DNA from: a virus
DNA length: 39,185 nucleotides
Direction: 5' to 3' (one strand)
Virus record (IMG/VR): IMGVR_UViG_3300042453_002579
Span: 1-39,185 of that record
Shown here: piece by piece, positions 29,828-38,741 of the stretch
How the letters are laid out: every line of letters begins with the position of its first letter
How positions within the stretch are numbered: position 1 is the stretch's first letter
Notes under the pieces: model-generated
Seen by the model: only the letters and a program-made list of their open reading frames with translations
Told to the model about the DNA's origin: nothing
The model's database searches: none
Made by a program: the position numbers and the translations under genes

Positions 29828-30810
29828 AGCAAAGGCGCACAGAGGAGCGTTTCGCGCTCTACGTCGAGCTCGACGGCGATGCGGCTCCGACTGAGTTTCG
29901 GATTCTCGCCGCTGGCGACAATCCGACGCGCAAAGGCCTCCTCGTGTTCGACGACTCTGCGGCGCAATCCGTCTCGAGCGAATACGAGGCCGGCGGCGTC
30001 GAGCTGCCGCTGGATTACGATCACGCGATGGCCGATCCGATGGCCAGACCGGCCGATCGAATCGCTGCGGGTTGGTTCAAGCCTGAGATTCGCGGCGGTG
30101 AGCTGTGGGCTTCGGACGTCCGATGGACGCCCAAGGGCAAAGCGGCCGTGGAGGCGCGAGAATACCGCTACACGTCGCTATGGGGCGACGTCGAGCCCTT
30201 GGACAAGAAGGGCTCAAAGATGCGTTTGACGCGGCTTAGAAACGTCGCGCTAACCAATACTCCCGCGACCATCGGCACGCTGCCGCTCGTCGCTTCGGAG
30301 GTTCGAGGAGACCAAATGAGCAATCTCGTTCTCTCGTTCCTCGAGGTCTCGGACGAATCCGAGGCGCTCGAGAAGATCCAGGCGACGTCGGCGATCCTCG
30401 CAGACGCGGCCGGCGCGCTTGGCGTGTCGTCCGAGGCGATCGGGGCGGCCGTCCGCGCTCTCGTGCTCCGTGCGGAGGCTGGCGACGCTGCCGTGGCCGA
30501 GCTGTCTGCCGTTCGCGCTCGCGAGGCCGAGGCCAAGCGGGACGCGCTCATCGCGCAGCTCTCCGAGGCTGGCCAGCTCCCGCCGGCGCTGCATTCGTGG
30601 GCTCGCACGCAATCGATCGAGAGTCTCGAGACGTTCGGCGCGCATGCCCCGCGAATCGTCGAGACCAAGGCGGCTCCCGTCGCCGTCGTTCCTCCGAGTG
30701 GGCCGTCCGTCGCGCTCACCGAGGAGGAAAAGTCTGTCGCTAAGGCCCTCGGCCTCAGCATCGAGAAAGTCGCAATCCACAAGGCGGCCCTCGTGGCCGA
30801 GGAGATCTGA
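29824..30810 (+). CDS. Prohead protease, Mu gpI-like, with nested scaffold
   Basis: The 328-residue protein starts as MKQRRTEERFALYVEL and reads as Mu I-type protease through residue about 160 (GGVELPLDYDHAMADP with the candidate catalytic His; YRYTSLWGDVEPLDKKG; LRNVALTNTPA). The second half is a long helical, Ala/Glu-rich scaffold region. Protease-scaffold fusions cleave themselves and the capsid proteins during head maturation. Confidence 0.82.
   Translation: MKQRRTEERFALYVELDGDAAPTEFRILAAGDNPTRKGLLVFDDSAAQSVSSEYEAGGVELPLDYDHAMADPMARPADRIAAGWFKPEIRGGELWASDVRWTPKGKAAVEAREYRYTSLWGDVEPLDKKGSKMRLTRLRNVALTNTPATIGTLPLVASEVRGDQMSNLVLSFLEVSDESEALEKIQATSAILADAAGALGVSSEAIGAAVRALVLRAEAGDAAVAELSAVRAREAEAKRDALIAQLSEAGQLPPALHSWARTQSIESLETFGAHAPRIVETKAAPVAVVPPSGPSVALTEEEKSVAKALGLSIEKVAIHKAALVAEEI
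30316..30810 (+). CDS. Nested scaffold protein (internal start, Mu gpZ-like)
   Basis: An in-frame ATG at 30316 has a strong GAGGAG site seven nt upstream. It would give a 164-residue product equal to the C-terminal scaffold half of the protease (MSNLVLSFLEVSDESEALEK onward). In phage Mu the scaffold gpZ is produced from an internal start in gene I in the same way. The product is inferred, not proven. Confidence 0.6.
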   Translation: MSNLVLSFLEVSDESEALEKIQATSAILADAAGALGVSSEAIGAAVRALVLRAEAGDAAVAELSAVRAREAEAKRDALIAQLSEAGQLPPALHSWARTQSIESLETFGAHAPRIVETKAAPVAVVPPSGPSVALTEEEKSVAKALGLSIEKVAIHKAALVAEEI

Positions 30811-30813
30811 AAA

Positions 30814-31242
30814 ATGGCTGCATTGACTGCCGCACGAAACACCATCGAGAAAGATAACCCCGCTGCGTTCGCTCACGAGCCGGCCGCTGGCGTCGCCGCT
30901 TCGACGACGATCTATCAGGGCTCGATCGTCTCCAAGAACGCGTCGGGCTACCTCGTCCCCGGCTCGACTGCGACCACGCAGGTCGCAATGGGCGTTGCCC
31001 AAGAGACCATCGTCAATAGCGGCTCGGCTGGCGCGGTGAAGGTCAAGCTGCGCTCGTGCGTCGCGAAGTTCGCGAATAGCTCGGCGGGTGACCTCATCGG
31101 AATCGCAGACGTCGGCGCTAACTGCTACATCGTCGATGACCAGACGGTGGCAAAGACCGACGGAACCGGGACGCGCAGCGTCGCCGGCAAGGTCTTCGAA
31201 ATCGCCTCGGATGGCGTTTTCGTCAAAATCGGTCTCTTCTGA
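30814..31242 (+). CDS. Head decoration protein
   Basis: The 142-residue protein starts 4 nt after the protease stop and precedes the major capsid gene. It is Ala/Ser/Val-rich and beta-like (VAASTTIYQGSIVSKNASGYL, GAVKVKLRSCVAKFANSS, quoted by pattern). This position and texture fit the trimeric head-stabilising decoration proteins of Mu-like phages. No motif proves it. Confidence 0.7.
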   Translation: MAALTAARNTIEKDNPAAFAHEPAAGVAASTTIYQGSIVSKNASGYLVPGSTATTQVAMGVAQETIVNSGSAGAVKVKLRSCVAKFANSSAGDLIGIADVGANCYIVDDQTVAKTDGTGTRSVAGKVFEIASDGVFVKIGLF

Positions 31243-31267
31243 CAGCGCATAAGGAGGCGCAAAGATC

Positions 31268-32164
31268 ATGATCATCAATAACGCGTCGCTCGCAGCGCTG
31301 CGCACCAACTTCTCGAACATCTTCCAGTCGGCTTTTTCGTCGGCTCCCGTGTTCGCCGACCAGCTCGCGACCACGGTTGCCAGCTCGACCGGCGTCAATA
31401 CCTACGGATTCATGGATCGCATCCCCAAGATGCGAGAATGGGTCGGCGAGCGCCAGATCCAGAATCTCAAGGAATACGGAGCGACGATCGTCAACAAGCC
31501 GTACGAGCTGACCGTAGGCGTCGACCGCGACGACATCGAGGACGACAATCTCGGCGTCTACGCGCCGCTGATGTCCGAAATGGGCCGCCAGGCCGCGAAG
31601 TGGCCGGATCAACTCCTCGTCGCTGCAATGCAGGCGGGCACGAGCACGGCCGGATTCGACGGCGTCAACTTCTTCTCGAACGCGCACCCGCTGAGTGGGT
31701 CGAACCAATCGAACAACTTCACCACGACGGCCCTCACCGCGCCGAACTACGCATCGACCCGCGCTTCCATGATGGCGCTCGTCGGCGCGGATTCGCAGCC
31801 GCTCGGCGTGATGCCCGACCTGCTCGTCGTCCCTCCGCAACTCGAGGGAGCCGCCAGGACGATCCTCAATGCGGAGATGATCGCCGACACCAATGGCGGC
31901 GGGACAACGAACATCTGGCGCAATAGCGCTCGGCTGCTCGTCGTGCCCGAGCTGGCCAACGAGGGGACGACCTGGTACCTCGTCGACAGCTCCAAGGGCG
32001 TCAAGCCATTCATCTTCCAGAATCGCAAGAGCCCGCTGCTCACGATGAAGGACGGCGAGAGCGACGACAACGTGTTCCACCAGCGCCAATTCATCTACGG
32101 CGCGGAGAGCCGCGGAGCCGTCGGATACGCGCTGTGGTTCCTCGCCGCGCGCTGCATCGCCTGA
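31268..32164 (+). CDS. Major capsid protein, Mu gpT-like
   Basis: The 298-residue protein has a good AAGGAGG site. The N terminus LAALRTNFSNIFQSAFSS, the block DRIPKMREWVGERQIQNL, the conserved ELTVGVDRDDIEDDNLG and LLVAAMQAG segment match Mu-like T capsid proteins (HK97 fold). It assembles into the icosahedral head. Confidence 0.9.
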   Translation: MIINNASLAALRTNFSNIFQSAFSSAPVFADQLATTVASSTGVNTYGFMDRIPKMREWVGERQIQNLKEYGATIVNKPYELTVGVDRDDIEDDNLGVYAPLMSEMGRQAAKWPDQLLVAAMQAGTSTAGFDGVNFFSNAHPLSGSNQSNNFTTTALTAPNYASTRASMMALVGADSQPLGVMPDLLVVPPQLEGAARTILNAEMIADTNGGGTTNIWRNSARLLVVPELANEGTTWYLVDSSKGVKPFIFQNRKSPLLTMKDGESDDNVFHQRQFIYGAESRGAVGYALWFLAARCIA

Positions 32165-32171
32165 GGGAGCA

Positions 32172-32588
32172 ATGCCGCAATACGCCGAACAAGCCGATCT
32201 TGCGCGGTTTGGGTTGCCGATCGCTGCAACGTCTGGGTTGTCGTCCGACGACCTCGATGCGCAGCTAGCGGCAGCCTCGGCGGTTGCGGATTCCTATGTT
32301 GCGAGCCGGGGTTATTCGACCCCGCTCGCGACGTGGGGCGACGACTTGCGCGCCGCAGTATGCAAGCTCGCTGCGTGGTCTGTGCTCACGAATCTTCGTG
32401 GAGTGAATCCCGAAGATCCGGGACACGAGGCAATCCGCCAAGCGCATATCGACGCGACGTATTGGCTCAGAGACGTGGCCAAGGGCGTTGCCAATCTCGC
32501 AGGCCAATACACGCAGACGCGGCAAAAGCCGGCCGTTATGCAGATTTTCAACGACGGTGCAGCCGACACGGAGACTCGTGGCTGGTAG
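32172..32588 (+). CDS. Head-tail connector, Mu gp36-like (DUF1320)
   Basis: The 138-residue helical protein contains YAEQADLARFGLP, DLDAQLAAASAVADSYVASRG and DYLRAAVC-like helices, ending in YWLRDVAKGVANL. This is the gp36/DUF1320 pattern: a neck protein closing the portal to the tail. It lies directly after the capsid gene, as in Mu. Confidence 0.82.
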   Translation: MPQYAEQADLARFGLPIAATSGLSSDDLDAQLAAASAVADSYVASRGYSTPLATWGDDLRAAVCKLAAWSVLTNLRGVNPEDPGHEAIRQAHIDATYWLRDVAKGVANLAGQYTQTRQKPAVMQIFNDGAADTETRGW

Positions 32589-33003
32589 GGTCTCGGTGAC
32601 TGGCGACTTCGATCGCTTGGCTCGGCTCGTCGACAAGATCGACGATCCTAGCGAGGCATTCGACCAAGATGGCGGCAAGATTGCCGCTACCGTTCGCCAG
32701 CAATACCGCGAAGGATTCGATCAAGGACGCAGCCCATACGGTGGCGTATGGGCCCCTCGCAAAGAGGCCAAGGGCGGCAGAACGCTCGTCAAGACCGGCG
32801 CGACTCGCAACGCGTCGGTCGTCTACCTGAAAAGCTCCAACGCGGTCCGAATCAACTCGACACCGTGGGCCCGCTATCACCAGTTCGGCACGAGCAGGAT
32901 GAACAACCGCGCCATGATGCCCTATGAGCAAGCGTCGTCGTGGGACGAGCCGATTAGTCGGACGCTGCTCGACGCGTTCGCGCGATTCTTTGGAGCGGAC
33001 TAG
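32578..33003 (+). CDS. Virion morphogenesis protein, Mu gpG-like
   Basis: The 141-residue protein has WAPRKEAKGGRTLVKTG, then STPWARYHQFGTSRMNN and a final WDEPISRTLLDAF. The aromatic-His-Gln-Phe-Gly (HQFG) motif and preceding basic/Gly stretch are typical of phage virion morphogenesis/tail completion proteins. Starts at GTG 32578, which overlaps the upstream gene, or GTG 32596. Confidence 0.75.
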   Translation: MAGRVSVTGDFDRLARLVDKIDDPSEAFDQDGGKIAATVRQQYREGFDQGRSPYGGVWAPRKEAKGGRTLVKTGATRNASVVYLKSSNAVRINSTPWARYHQFGTSRMNNRAMMPYEQASSWDEPISRTLLDAFARFFGAD

Positions 33004-33572
33004 TGGCTATCGTCGCCGAAGCCTTGAAGTTCCCACTCGAGGAGCTTGCCGCGCAAGCGCAAGCGCTGCTCGTGGCCGCTGGCGACATCACGCCGCATTT
33101 CTTCGGAGAGAAGCATCTCGCGGCCAACTACGCGCCTCCGCGATACGTCTGGGTGCCGTCGGGCACGGTCACGCGTAAAGAGATTGCCACGCGAACGCGG
33201 GACGACTTTCGGCCGCTGGTTTCCTCGATCGAGCGCATCGAGGTGCATTGCTGGGGCGGCAGTTTCCGGCAAGCGTGGAATCTTCGCTGCAACGCACTAG
33301 TCGCGATGAAGCGGCTCGGTCAAGCGGACCTCGTGCTCGAGTCGGGAGATTGGCTGAGGCCAGCGCAAGGGTGGAATCAGGCTGGCGAGGTCTACGTGCT
33401 AATCTGCTCGCTCATCGTTCCGACGATCGACGTTGTCGTAGACCCGTCGAGCCTCACGCCAGAGATTCCCGCAACGCCTGGTGTCGTTCCGACCGGGTAC
33501 GAAAACGGCGTCTACGTGTCGCAGAATCCGGCGATTCTGGGCGAGCAAATCATCGAGGAGATCCCCGAATAA
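33003..33572 (+). CDS. Neck/tail-terminator-like protein (Mu gp37 position)
   Basis: The 189-residue protein starts at a GTG that shares its G with the previous TAG. It has YAPPRYVWVPSGTVTRKEI, HCWGGSFRQAWNLRCNALVA and a Pro-rich tail ending EIPE. Its position between gpG-like protein and the sheath, and the beta-alpha pattern, suggest a tail terminator or neck protein. Family not recognised with certainty. Confidence 0.6.
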   Translation: MAIVAEALKFPLEELAAQAQALLVAAGDITPHFFGEKHLAANYAPPRYVWVPSGTVTRKEIATRTRDDFRPLVSSIERIEVHCWGGSFRQAWNLRCNALVAMKRLGQADLVLESGDWLRPAQGWNQAGEVYVLICSLIVPTIDVVVDPSSLTPEIPATPGVVPTGYENGVYVSQNPAILGEQIIEEIPE

Positions 33573-33826
33573 TGGCAAAGAAAGACGAAGCGGAGGCCGC
33601 GAAGCCGGCCGCAGAAACCAAGTCGTGGGAGCAATGGGGCGAGGCTAAGGGCCACGTCGCCAAGCTCCCGAAGCCCTCGCTGCTCGGGCCTCGACTCGTC
33701 GCCCACACCGGGCCGGACGTGCGCGTGGTTCGCGCGTATTTCGGGTGGGCAATCGGTAAGCAACTCACCGCTGCGGAATACGATGCCGCGGTCGATCTGG
33801 TATACAATCAGCTGACGCTCCGCTGA
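33572..33826 (+). CDS. Small hypothetical protein before sheath
   Basis: The 84-residue protein overlaps the preceding stop by one base. It has a charged N terminus (KKDEAEAAKPAAETKSW) and a compact C-terminal domain (RVVRAYFGWAIGKQL, AVDLVYNQLTLR). In Mu the equivalent slot holds gp38, a small protein of unknown function. I do not recognise a family. Confidence 0.55.
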   Translation: MAKKDEAEAAKPAAETKSWEQWGEAKGHVAKLPKPSLLGPRLVAHTGPDVRVVRAYFGWAIGKQLTAAEYDAAVDLVYNQLTLR

Positions 33827-33845
33827 GCGCAAAGGGAGAGAGATA

Positions 33846-35282
33846 ATGGTTTACCCGATTCCCGCGTCTAGCGGCGCGATCACCGACGGTGGGTTGGGCG
33901 TATTGCCCGAGGACACCACACAGACCTCGTGGAAAATCGGTTCGTGCTCGAGCGGCGTTGCCGGCTCGATCTACACGTTCCGTGGCACCGATACTTCGAG
34001 CGTCGTCGCTACGCTGGGCTATGGCCCGCTGGTCGATGCGACGATCTATCATCTGCTGCATTCGGGCGGCAAAACGGTATACGCCTACAAGGCAACGACC
34101 TCGACTGCTGGCACCAATAGCGTCGTCACGGCCGTTGGCACCTCGCCTGCGCTCACGCTCACGGGAGCGCCCTACAATCAGGCGCAGGGCAAGGTCGTCA
34201 TCGTCGCCGGTGGTGTAATCGGCACGTCGACGTTCCGCTATTCGACGGATGGCGGAGACACGTTCTCCGACGAGATCGCGACCGCTGCGACGTACCTCAT
34301 CACCGAGCTCGGCGTCACGCTGAACTTCGCGGCTGGAACGTACGTCTCGGGCGATAGCTACACCTGGACGTCGACGGCTCCGGGCATGACGACCACGAAC
34401 ATCGGCAATGCGATGGACGCAATCATCGCTTCGCCACTCGAGGCGGGTTTCGTGCACCTCGTGGGCGTGCCTTCCGACGCGGCTGCTACCGTGGCAATCA
34501 CCGCGCTTCTCCAGACCAAGATCGAAGCGGCGCTCGCGGCGAAGAAGTATCTCTTCGCGATTCACGGCAGCGCTGCGGTCGATAAGGCCCTCCTTATCGC
34601 TGCCGCGACGTCCGTCTCGGCCAAATACGTCATGGCATGCGCGGGCTTCTTGGAGCTGGTCAACGACCGCACGGGCAAGATCGAGAAGCGACCGAGCGAC
34701 ATCGTGATCGCTGCGCGTGTCGCACGTAACCCAATCTCGGTCGACCTCGCGCGCGACGTTGCCGACACGGTGCTCGACCCGGTCGCGCGTGTCTCTACGC
34801 TCGTCCCGCCGGGCGCAGTGGCCGCCGACGGCTACCACGACGAAGCCGCCACGCCGGGCCTGAATCAAGCCCGATTCGCCACGTTGATGACCTTTACGGG
34901 TCGCGCTGGCGCATACGTCACGAACGGCGCAATGATGGCCCCTAGCGGCTCGGACTTCGGCCTCGTCCAGTTCGTTCGCATCGCCATGCGATCGGCGCAG
35001 CTCTTCTACTTGTGGTCGCTCGACAATCTGTCGCAGCGCATTCGCAAGGACCCGGCGACGGGGTATATCCTGCCGGCTGTCGCAAACGCTCTCGAGGACG
35101 ACGCGACCACGTTCCTCCGCGCTGGCGTTGGCCAGCACGTCGACGGGATCAGCGTCGTAATCAATCGCTCCGACAACCTCAGCGCCGATCCGACGCTGCG
35201 GTACAAGATCCGGCTCGTCGGGCCGGCATACGCCAAGGAAATCGACTGGGAGCTCGGCCTCGTGGCCAGCCTGCCCGAGTGA
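33846..35282 (+). CDS. Tail sheath protein (Mu gpL-like)
   Basis: The 478-residue protein starts after AAAGGGAGAGAG. It has the sheath order: an N-terminal handshake segment, a variable beta-rich middle (residues about 100-180, with FRYSTDGGDTFSDEIA), and the conserved C-terminal part containing FATLMTFTGRAGAYVTNG, SQLFYLWSLDNLSQRI-like helices (about 385-400) and VVINRSDNLSADPTLRY. It forms the contractile outer tube and proves a myovirus morphology. Confidence 0.9.
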   Translation: MVYPIPASSGAITDGGLGVLPEDTTQTSWKIGSCSSGVAGSIYTFRGTDTSSVVATLGYGPLVDATIYHLLHSGGKTVYAYKATTSTAGTNSVVTAVGTSPALTLTGAPYNQAQGKVVIVAGGVIGTSTFRYSTDGGDTFSDEIATAATYLITELGVTLNFAAGTYVSGDSYTWTSTAPGMTTTNIGNAMDAIIASPLEAGFVHLVGVPSDAAATVAITALLQTKIEAALAAKKYLFAIHGSAAVDKALLIAAATSVSAKYVMACAGFLELVNDRTGKIEKRPSDIVIAARVARNPISVDLARDVADTVLDPVARVSTLVPPGAVAADGYHDEAATPGLNQARFATLMTFTGRAGAYVTNGAMMAPSGSDFGLVQFVRIAMRSAQLFYLWSLDNLSQRIRKDPATGYILPAVANALEDDATTFLRAGVGQHVDGISVVINRSDNLSADPTLRYKIRLVGPAYAKEIDWELGLVASLPE

Positions 35283-35297
35283 TAGGAGGATTCGACG

Positions 35298-35768
35298 ATG
35301 CCGCTCCAATACCCCAATAGGGCCGGATTCATCTACACGCTGCAGAGCTGCACTCTGCAGGAGGGTCCCGAAGTGCTCAAAGGCATTCGCGGGATCTCAT
35401 TCAGCGCCAAGACCGAGGGCCGTAAGGCGGTCATGGCGAACGGTGAAACGGCAGTCGGCTTCACTCGAGGCCAGAAGATGTTCGAAGGAAGCGTAAAGCT
35501 CATCCTCGATTCGCTGCTCGACTACCACGCCACGCACCAAGCGCTGCTCGACGAGCTGCACACGTTCACGGTGAGCCTCGAGGAAGGTTCGCGTCTCGAT
35601 AGCATCAAGATCGAGGACGCCGCCTTCTCCGAGTTCTCGGCGGACATCAGCGGAAACGAAGAGATCGAAGTCGAGGTTCCGTTCCTTGCGCTTCTGATTT
35701 CGATCAACGGAAAGCCGCTCGCGAGCAAGGGTCCGCTGTCGAATCTCGCTGCCGGCGAGACGGCCTGA
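35298..35768 (+). CDS. Tail tube protein (Mu gpM-like)
   Basis: The 156-residue protein follows the sheath with a GGAGGA site. It has GRKAVMANGETAVGFTRGQ, FEGSVKLILDSLLDYHAT and EIEVEVPFLALLISINGKP, the beta-barrel hexamer pattern of Mu-type tube proteins. It stacks to form the DNA channel inside the sheath. Confidence 0.88.
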   Translation: MPLQYPNRAGFIYTLQSCTLQEGPEVLKGIRGISFSAKTEGRKAVMANGETAVGFTRGQKMFEGSVKLILDSLLDYHATHQALLDELHTFTVSLEEGSRLDSIKIEDAAFSEFSADISGNEEIEVEVPFLALLISINGKPLASKGPLSNLAAGETA

Positions 35769-35795
35769 CACGCAAACCGAAACTGAGGGGTCGAA

Positions 35796-36368
35796 ATGGA
35801 ATACTCAATCAACGTAGGAGGGCGACGGCTGCCGTTTCGCATGCCGTCGCTCGACGAGCTAAGCCAACAACGCAAGGCCGTGCGCCAAGAGGCCAAGCGG
35901 CTCAAAGGGCTCAAAAAGCTCGTCCGCGATTGCTGCCTCGACCAGCTCGCGCTTGACGAGGTCCTAGAAGAGCGGAGCGGCGCTTACGTGGCGCTAGGCG
36001 ACGCAATCTTGACCGCGTCGGGCGCGGTTGGCCCGCTCGAGGTGCTCGAGGAGCACGAGGTCTCCGAGGCGCAAGGGAAGGCCCTCGTCGAATGCGCGAG
36101 CCATGGCAAGCTGCTTGCGGTGCGCTATGTGCCCAAGTTCGGCGCGTCGATGGATCTCGTGCTGCGCACGTTCAGCGATCGCGAGCTGGACGAATACACG
36201 CGAGGCTCCGAATCGGTCGCATCGTGCAAGCAAATCGCTAAGCGCGTCGTCAAGCTCGGGGACATCGACACGATCGAAGCCAAGGCCCCAGGGCTCTTCA
36301 TTGCGATCTGTGAGTTCCTAACGGAACAGACCGGCGCGCTAATGGAGATCGAGCTGGGGGAAGCGTAA
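35796..36368 (+). CDS. Tail assembly chaperone (G-type, 0 frame)
   Basis: The 190-residue helical protein lies between the tube and tape measure genes, the place of Mu gp41 and lambda G. It has GRRLPFRMPSLDELSQQRK and the acidic C terminus GALMEIELGEA. The last codons overlap a five-G slip site that could shift ribosomes into the -1 frame to produce a longer GT-type fusion. Confidence 0.72.
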   Translation: MEYSINVGGRRLPFRMPSLDELSQQRKAVRQEAKRLKGLKKLVRDCCLDQLALDEVLEERSGAYVALGDAILTASGAVGPLEVLEEHEVSEAQGKALVECASHGKLLAVRYVPKFGASMDLVLRTFSDRELDEYTRGSESVASCKQIAKRVVKLGDIDTIEAKAPGLFIAICEFLTEQTGALMEIELGEA

Positions 36369-36535
36369 AGCTCCGCGACGCGGCCAAGGGCAACGAGTAT
36401 TTGCACGCTCGGTTGCTCTTGGCAGCGCGAGGGATTGAGCCGACCCCTCGTGCTGTCGCTGGCGCAATGCTCGAGGCCGAGCGCGACCGGCTTATGATAG
36501 GCTTCATCCGAGGAATGGCGAAGGGCAATGGCTAG
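36356..36535 (+). CDS. T-type extension by -1 frameshift of tail chaperone
   Basis: At 36356-36362 the sequence G-GGG-GAA lies in the 0 frame six codons or fewer from the stop. In the -1 frame reading continues SVKLRDAAKGNEYLHARLL through GMAKGNG to a stop at 36535, overlapping the tape measure start. The 57-residue tail has no good start of its own. Almost all long-tailed phages make the tape measure chaperone by such a frameshift. The heptamer is not the canonical one, so the exact slip point is inferred. Confidence 0.55.
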   Translation, partial: GGSVKLRDAAKGNEYLHARLLLAARGIEPTPRAVAGAMLEAERDRLMIGFIRGMAKGNG

Positions 36536-38741
36536 GACCGGTCTGACCTGGACGCTGAAGCTCAATGACGCCATGTCCGGCGCGGCGAAGAAGATCGCGG
36601 CCTCGCTCGACAAGGTCCAGGGCGAGCTAGAAGCGCTCGATAAGGCCAAGGTCGACGGCCCGGCCGAGAGCGTCAAGAAGCTGCAGGAACGCCTCGAATC
36701 GCAGCAACAGAAGCGCGTAGAACGCGAATCTGACCGAGCCCAGAAGTCGAGCAAGCGAATCGCCGAACAGATCGGATCGGTCGAAGAGAAGGCGGCCGAG
36801 CGTTCCGCTACGGTGCGGGAACGACTCGAGAGCAAGGCCGTCAAGGCTCGTGCGCGAGTGAATAACCAAGCTGCGGGGCAAATCTCTCGTGGAGAGACCA
36901 ATCTCGCAGAAATGCGCGCGCGCTATGACTCAATGGTCAAAAAGGACGGCAAGCGCGGCGTCAAGCTGAAAGAGAAGATTGCCGCACAGGAGCAAATCGT
37001 CGGCGAACTACGGCAGAAAACGAAAGAGCGAGCCGAGTCGGAATATCGCCGTTTTACGGACGAGGCTTCGAAGTACGAAGAGAAGCAAAGCAAGGCGGCC
37101 GCGCGAACTAGAGCAAGGCTCGAAAAGCAAGAGGCGCAGCGCGCGGAGCGATTCGCGGAGCGTTCGGCGAAGCAGGCGCAGAAGTCGCAAGATCGAATCG
37201 CCAAGCTCACGACGGCCGAGGCCGAGCGCTCCGAAAAGCAGATTGCGCGCAAGCGAGAACAGCTCACCAAGCGACGCGAAAAGCTAGAGCAACGATTGCA
37301 AAGAGCCCAAGCGCGCAAGACTACAAAACGGGCAGGCGCAGGCGATGGGATGTTAGGCGCTGGCATGCTCGGGGCGGTGACGACAGGCGCAATGCTTGCG
37401 GCCGACGCGATTGCCGCTCTTGCCAATGCTGTCGTTGCGCTCGGTCAACGCGTGATCGAGCTGCAGTCGTTCAAGCAGGCAACACAGTTTGCGTTTCGGC
37501 AAATACTTGGATCTTCGGCTGCGGCCGATGATGCGTGGGGACGAGCGCAAAAGATCGCTGAATCAACGGGCATCTCGATCCAAGAGATTGCAGGCAGCAT
37601 GAACGCGTTGCTTGCTCAGGGTATGGGAATCGGAGAGGTCGAGGAGCTGACCAAGCGATTCGCAGACCTCAAAGCGCTAAACCCTGCGACAAACATCGAC
37701 GGCATTGCTCGCGCGCTTATGCAGATCAAGGCCACGGGCAAGCTGCAGGGCGACGAGCTTATGCAGCTAAACGAAGCCGGTCTCGCAAGCGACAAGGTTT
37801 ACGCACAGCTCGAGAAGCGCTTGGGCAAGACTCGCGATGAAATCTTGAAGATGCAGGCGGCAGGCAAGATCTCATCGCAGGACGCGATCGAGGCCATCAA
37901 GGCGGCCTTGCGTGAGACGACCGGCAAAGAGGCCGGAGCAGTAGCAGCCGAAATGGCTGAAAAAACGCTAGGCGGCGCTATCGGTCGGCTCAAAGTCCAG
38001 TTCGAGAAGCTGTTGATGATGGATAGCCCGGCCTTCGAAAAGGTCGCGAAGCTCGTAAACAAGATCTCCGATGGTCTCGCGAGCGGGAAGGCGCAGCCGA
38101 TCCTCGACGCAATCTTTGAATCGATCAACAAGATTACGGATGCCTTGCTCGCCATTCCGGCCGATAGCATGGCCCAAAAGATCCAGGCCGTTGCGTTCGC
38201 CATCGGTGCAGTAGGCTCCGCGATTGCCTTCACGATTACAGCGCTAGACAAGATCCAGGCAGTAGCGATTACGGTATGGACTGGGATCTCCGCTGCAGTC
38301 CAAACGACGGTTGACGCAATCAACAACGTTAGCGCTAGCGTCGGAGCCGTGATCGATAAGGTCCTAAACCTTGGGAGCACATTCGAGGAAGGCGGCCGCA
38401 AGATGGGCACAAGCCTCGTGCAAGGCATCATCGCCGCAATCGCCGGCGGTGGCGGTGCCATCGCGAGCGCTGTCTCGGCTGTCGTTACGGAAGCGGTCAA
38501 GGCTGCGGTGGAAAACATCGGAGACGTCGATCTAAGCCTTGGCGGTAGCTTTGGCGCTTCGCCGGCTGGTGATGCGATGATGATGGGAGCTATGGCCGGT
38601 CGCGAGGTACGCAGCACAACGACGAACAAGCAATTTGCTCCGACTGTCAACGTCAACATCTCCGGTGGAGCCTCGAACACCGGTGGCATCGTCGGAGCAA
38701 TCTCCGACACCCTCAAATCCCTTAACAATAGCTTCGCATGA
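36528..38741 (+). CDS. Tail tape measure protein
   Basis: The 737-residue protein has a long coiled-coil N-terminal half (residues 20-265, Lys/Glu/Arg/Gln-rich), a hydrophobic segment (MLGAGMLGAVTTGAMLAA, near 280-300), then the tape measure domain with FRQILGSSAAADDAWGRAQ, TGISIQEIAGSMNALLAQG, ALMQIKATGKLQGDELMQLN (residues about 330-415), further membrane-like helices (about 550-580) and a Gly-rich end. It sets tail length and may enter the host membrane during DNA ejection. At this size the predicted tail is about 110 nm by the usual residues-per-length rule (inference). Confidence 0.9.
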   Translation: MARTGLTWTLKLNDAMSGAAKKIAASLDKVQGELEALDKAKVDGPAESVKKLQERLESQQQKRVERESDRAQKSSKRIAEQIGSVEEKAAERSATVRERLESKAVKARARVNNQAAGQISRGETNLAEMRARYDSMVKKDGKRGVKLKEKIAAQEQIVGELRQKTKERAESEYRRFTDEASKYEEKQSKAAARTRARLEKQEAQRAERFAERSAKQAQKSQDRIAKLTTAEAERSEKQIARKREQLTKRREKLEQRLQRAQARKTTKRAGAGDGMLGAGMLGAVTTGAMLAADAIAALANAVVALGQRVIELQSFKQATQFAFRQILGSSAAADDAWGRAQKIAESTGISIQEIAGSMNALLAQGMGIGEVEELTKRFADLKALNPATNIDGIARALMQIKATGKLQGDELMQLNEAGLASDKVYAQLEKRLGKTRDEILKMQAAGKISSQDAIEAIKAALRETTGKEAGAVAAEMAEKTLGGAIGRLKVQFEKLLMMDSPAFEKVAKLVNKISDGLASGKAQPILDAIFESINKITDALLAIPADSMAQKIQAVAFAIGAVGSAIAFTITALDKIQAVAITVWTGISAAVQTTVDAINNVSASVGAVIDKVLNLGSTFEEGGRKMGTSLVQGIIAAIAGGGGAIASAVSAVVTEAVKAAVENIGDVDLSLGGSFGASPAGDAMMMGAMAGREVRSTTTNKQFAPTVNVNISGGASNTGGIVGAISDTLKSLNNSFA

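Noticed and set aside
33765-35309. Long open frame on the - strand opposite the sheath gene
   Set aside because: It is rich in Arg/Asp/Val and lacks family features; it is an antisense shadow caused by the codon bias of the sheath gene.
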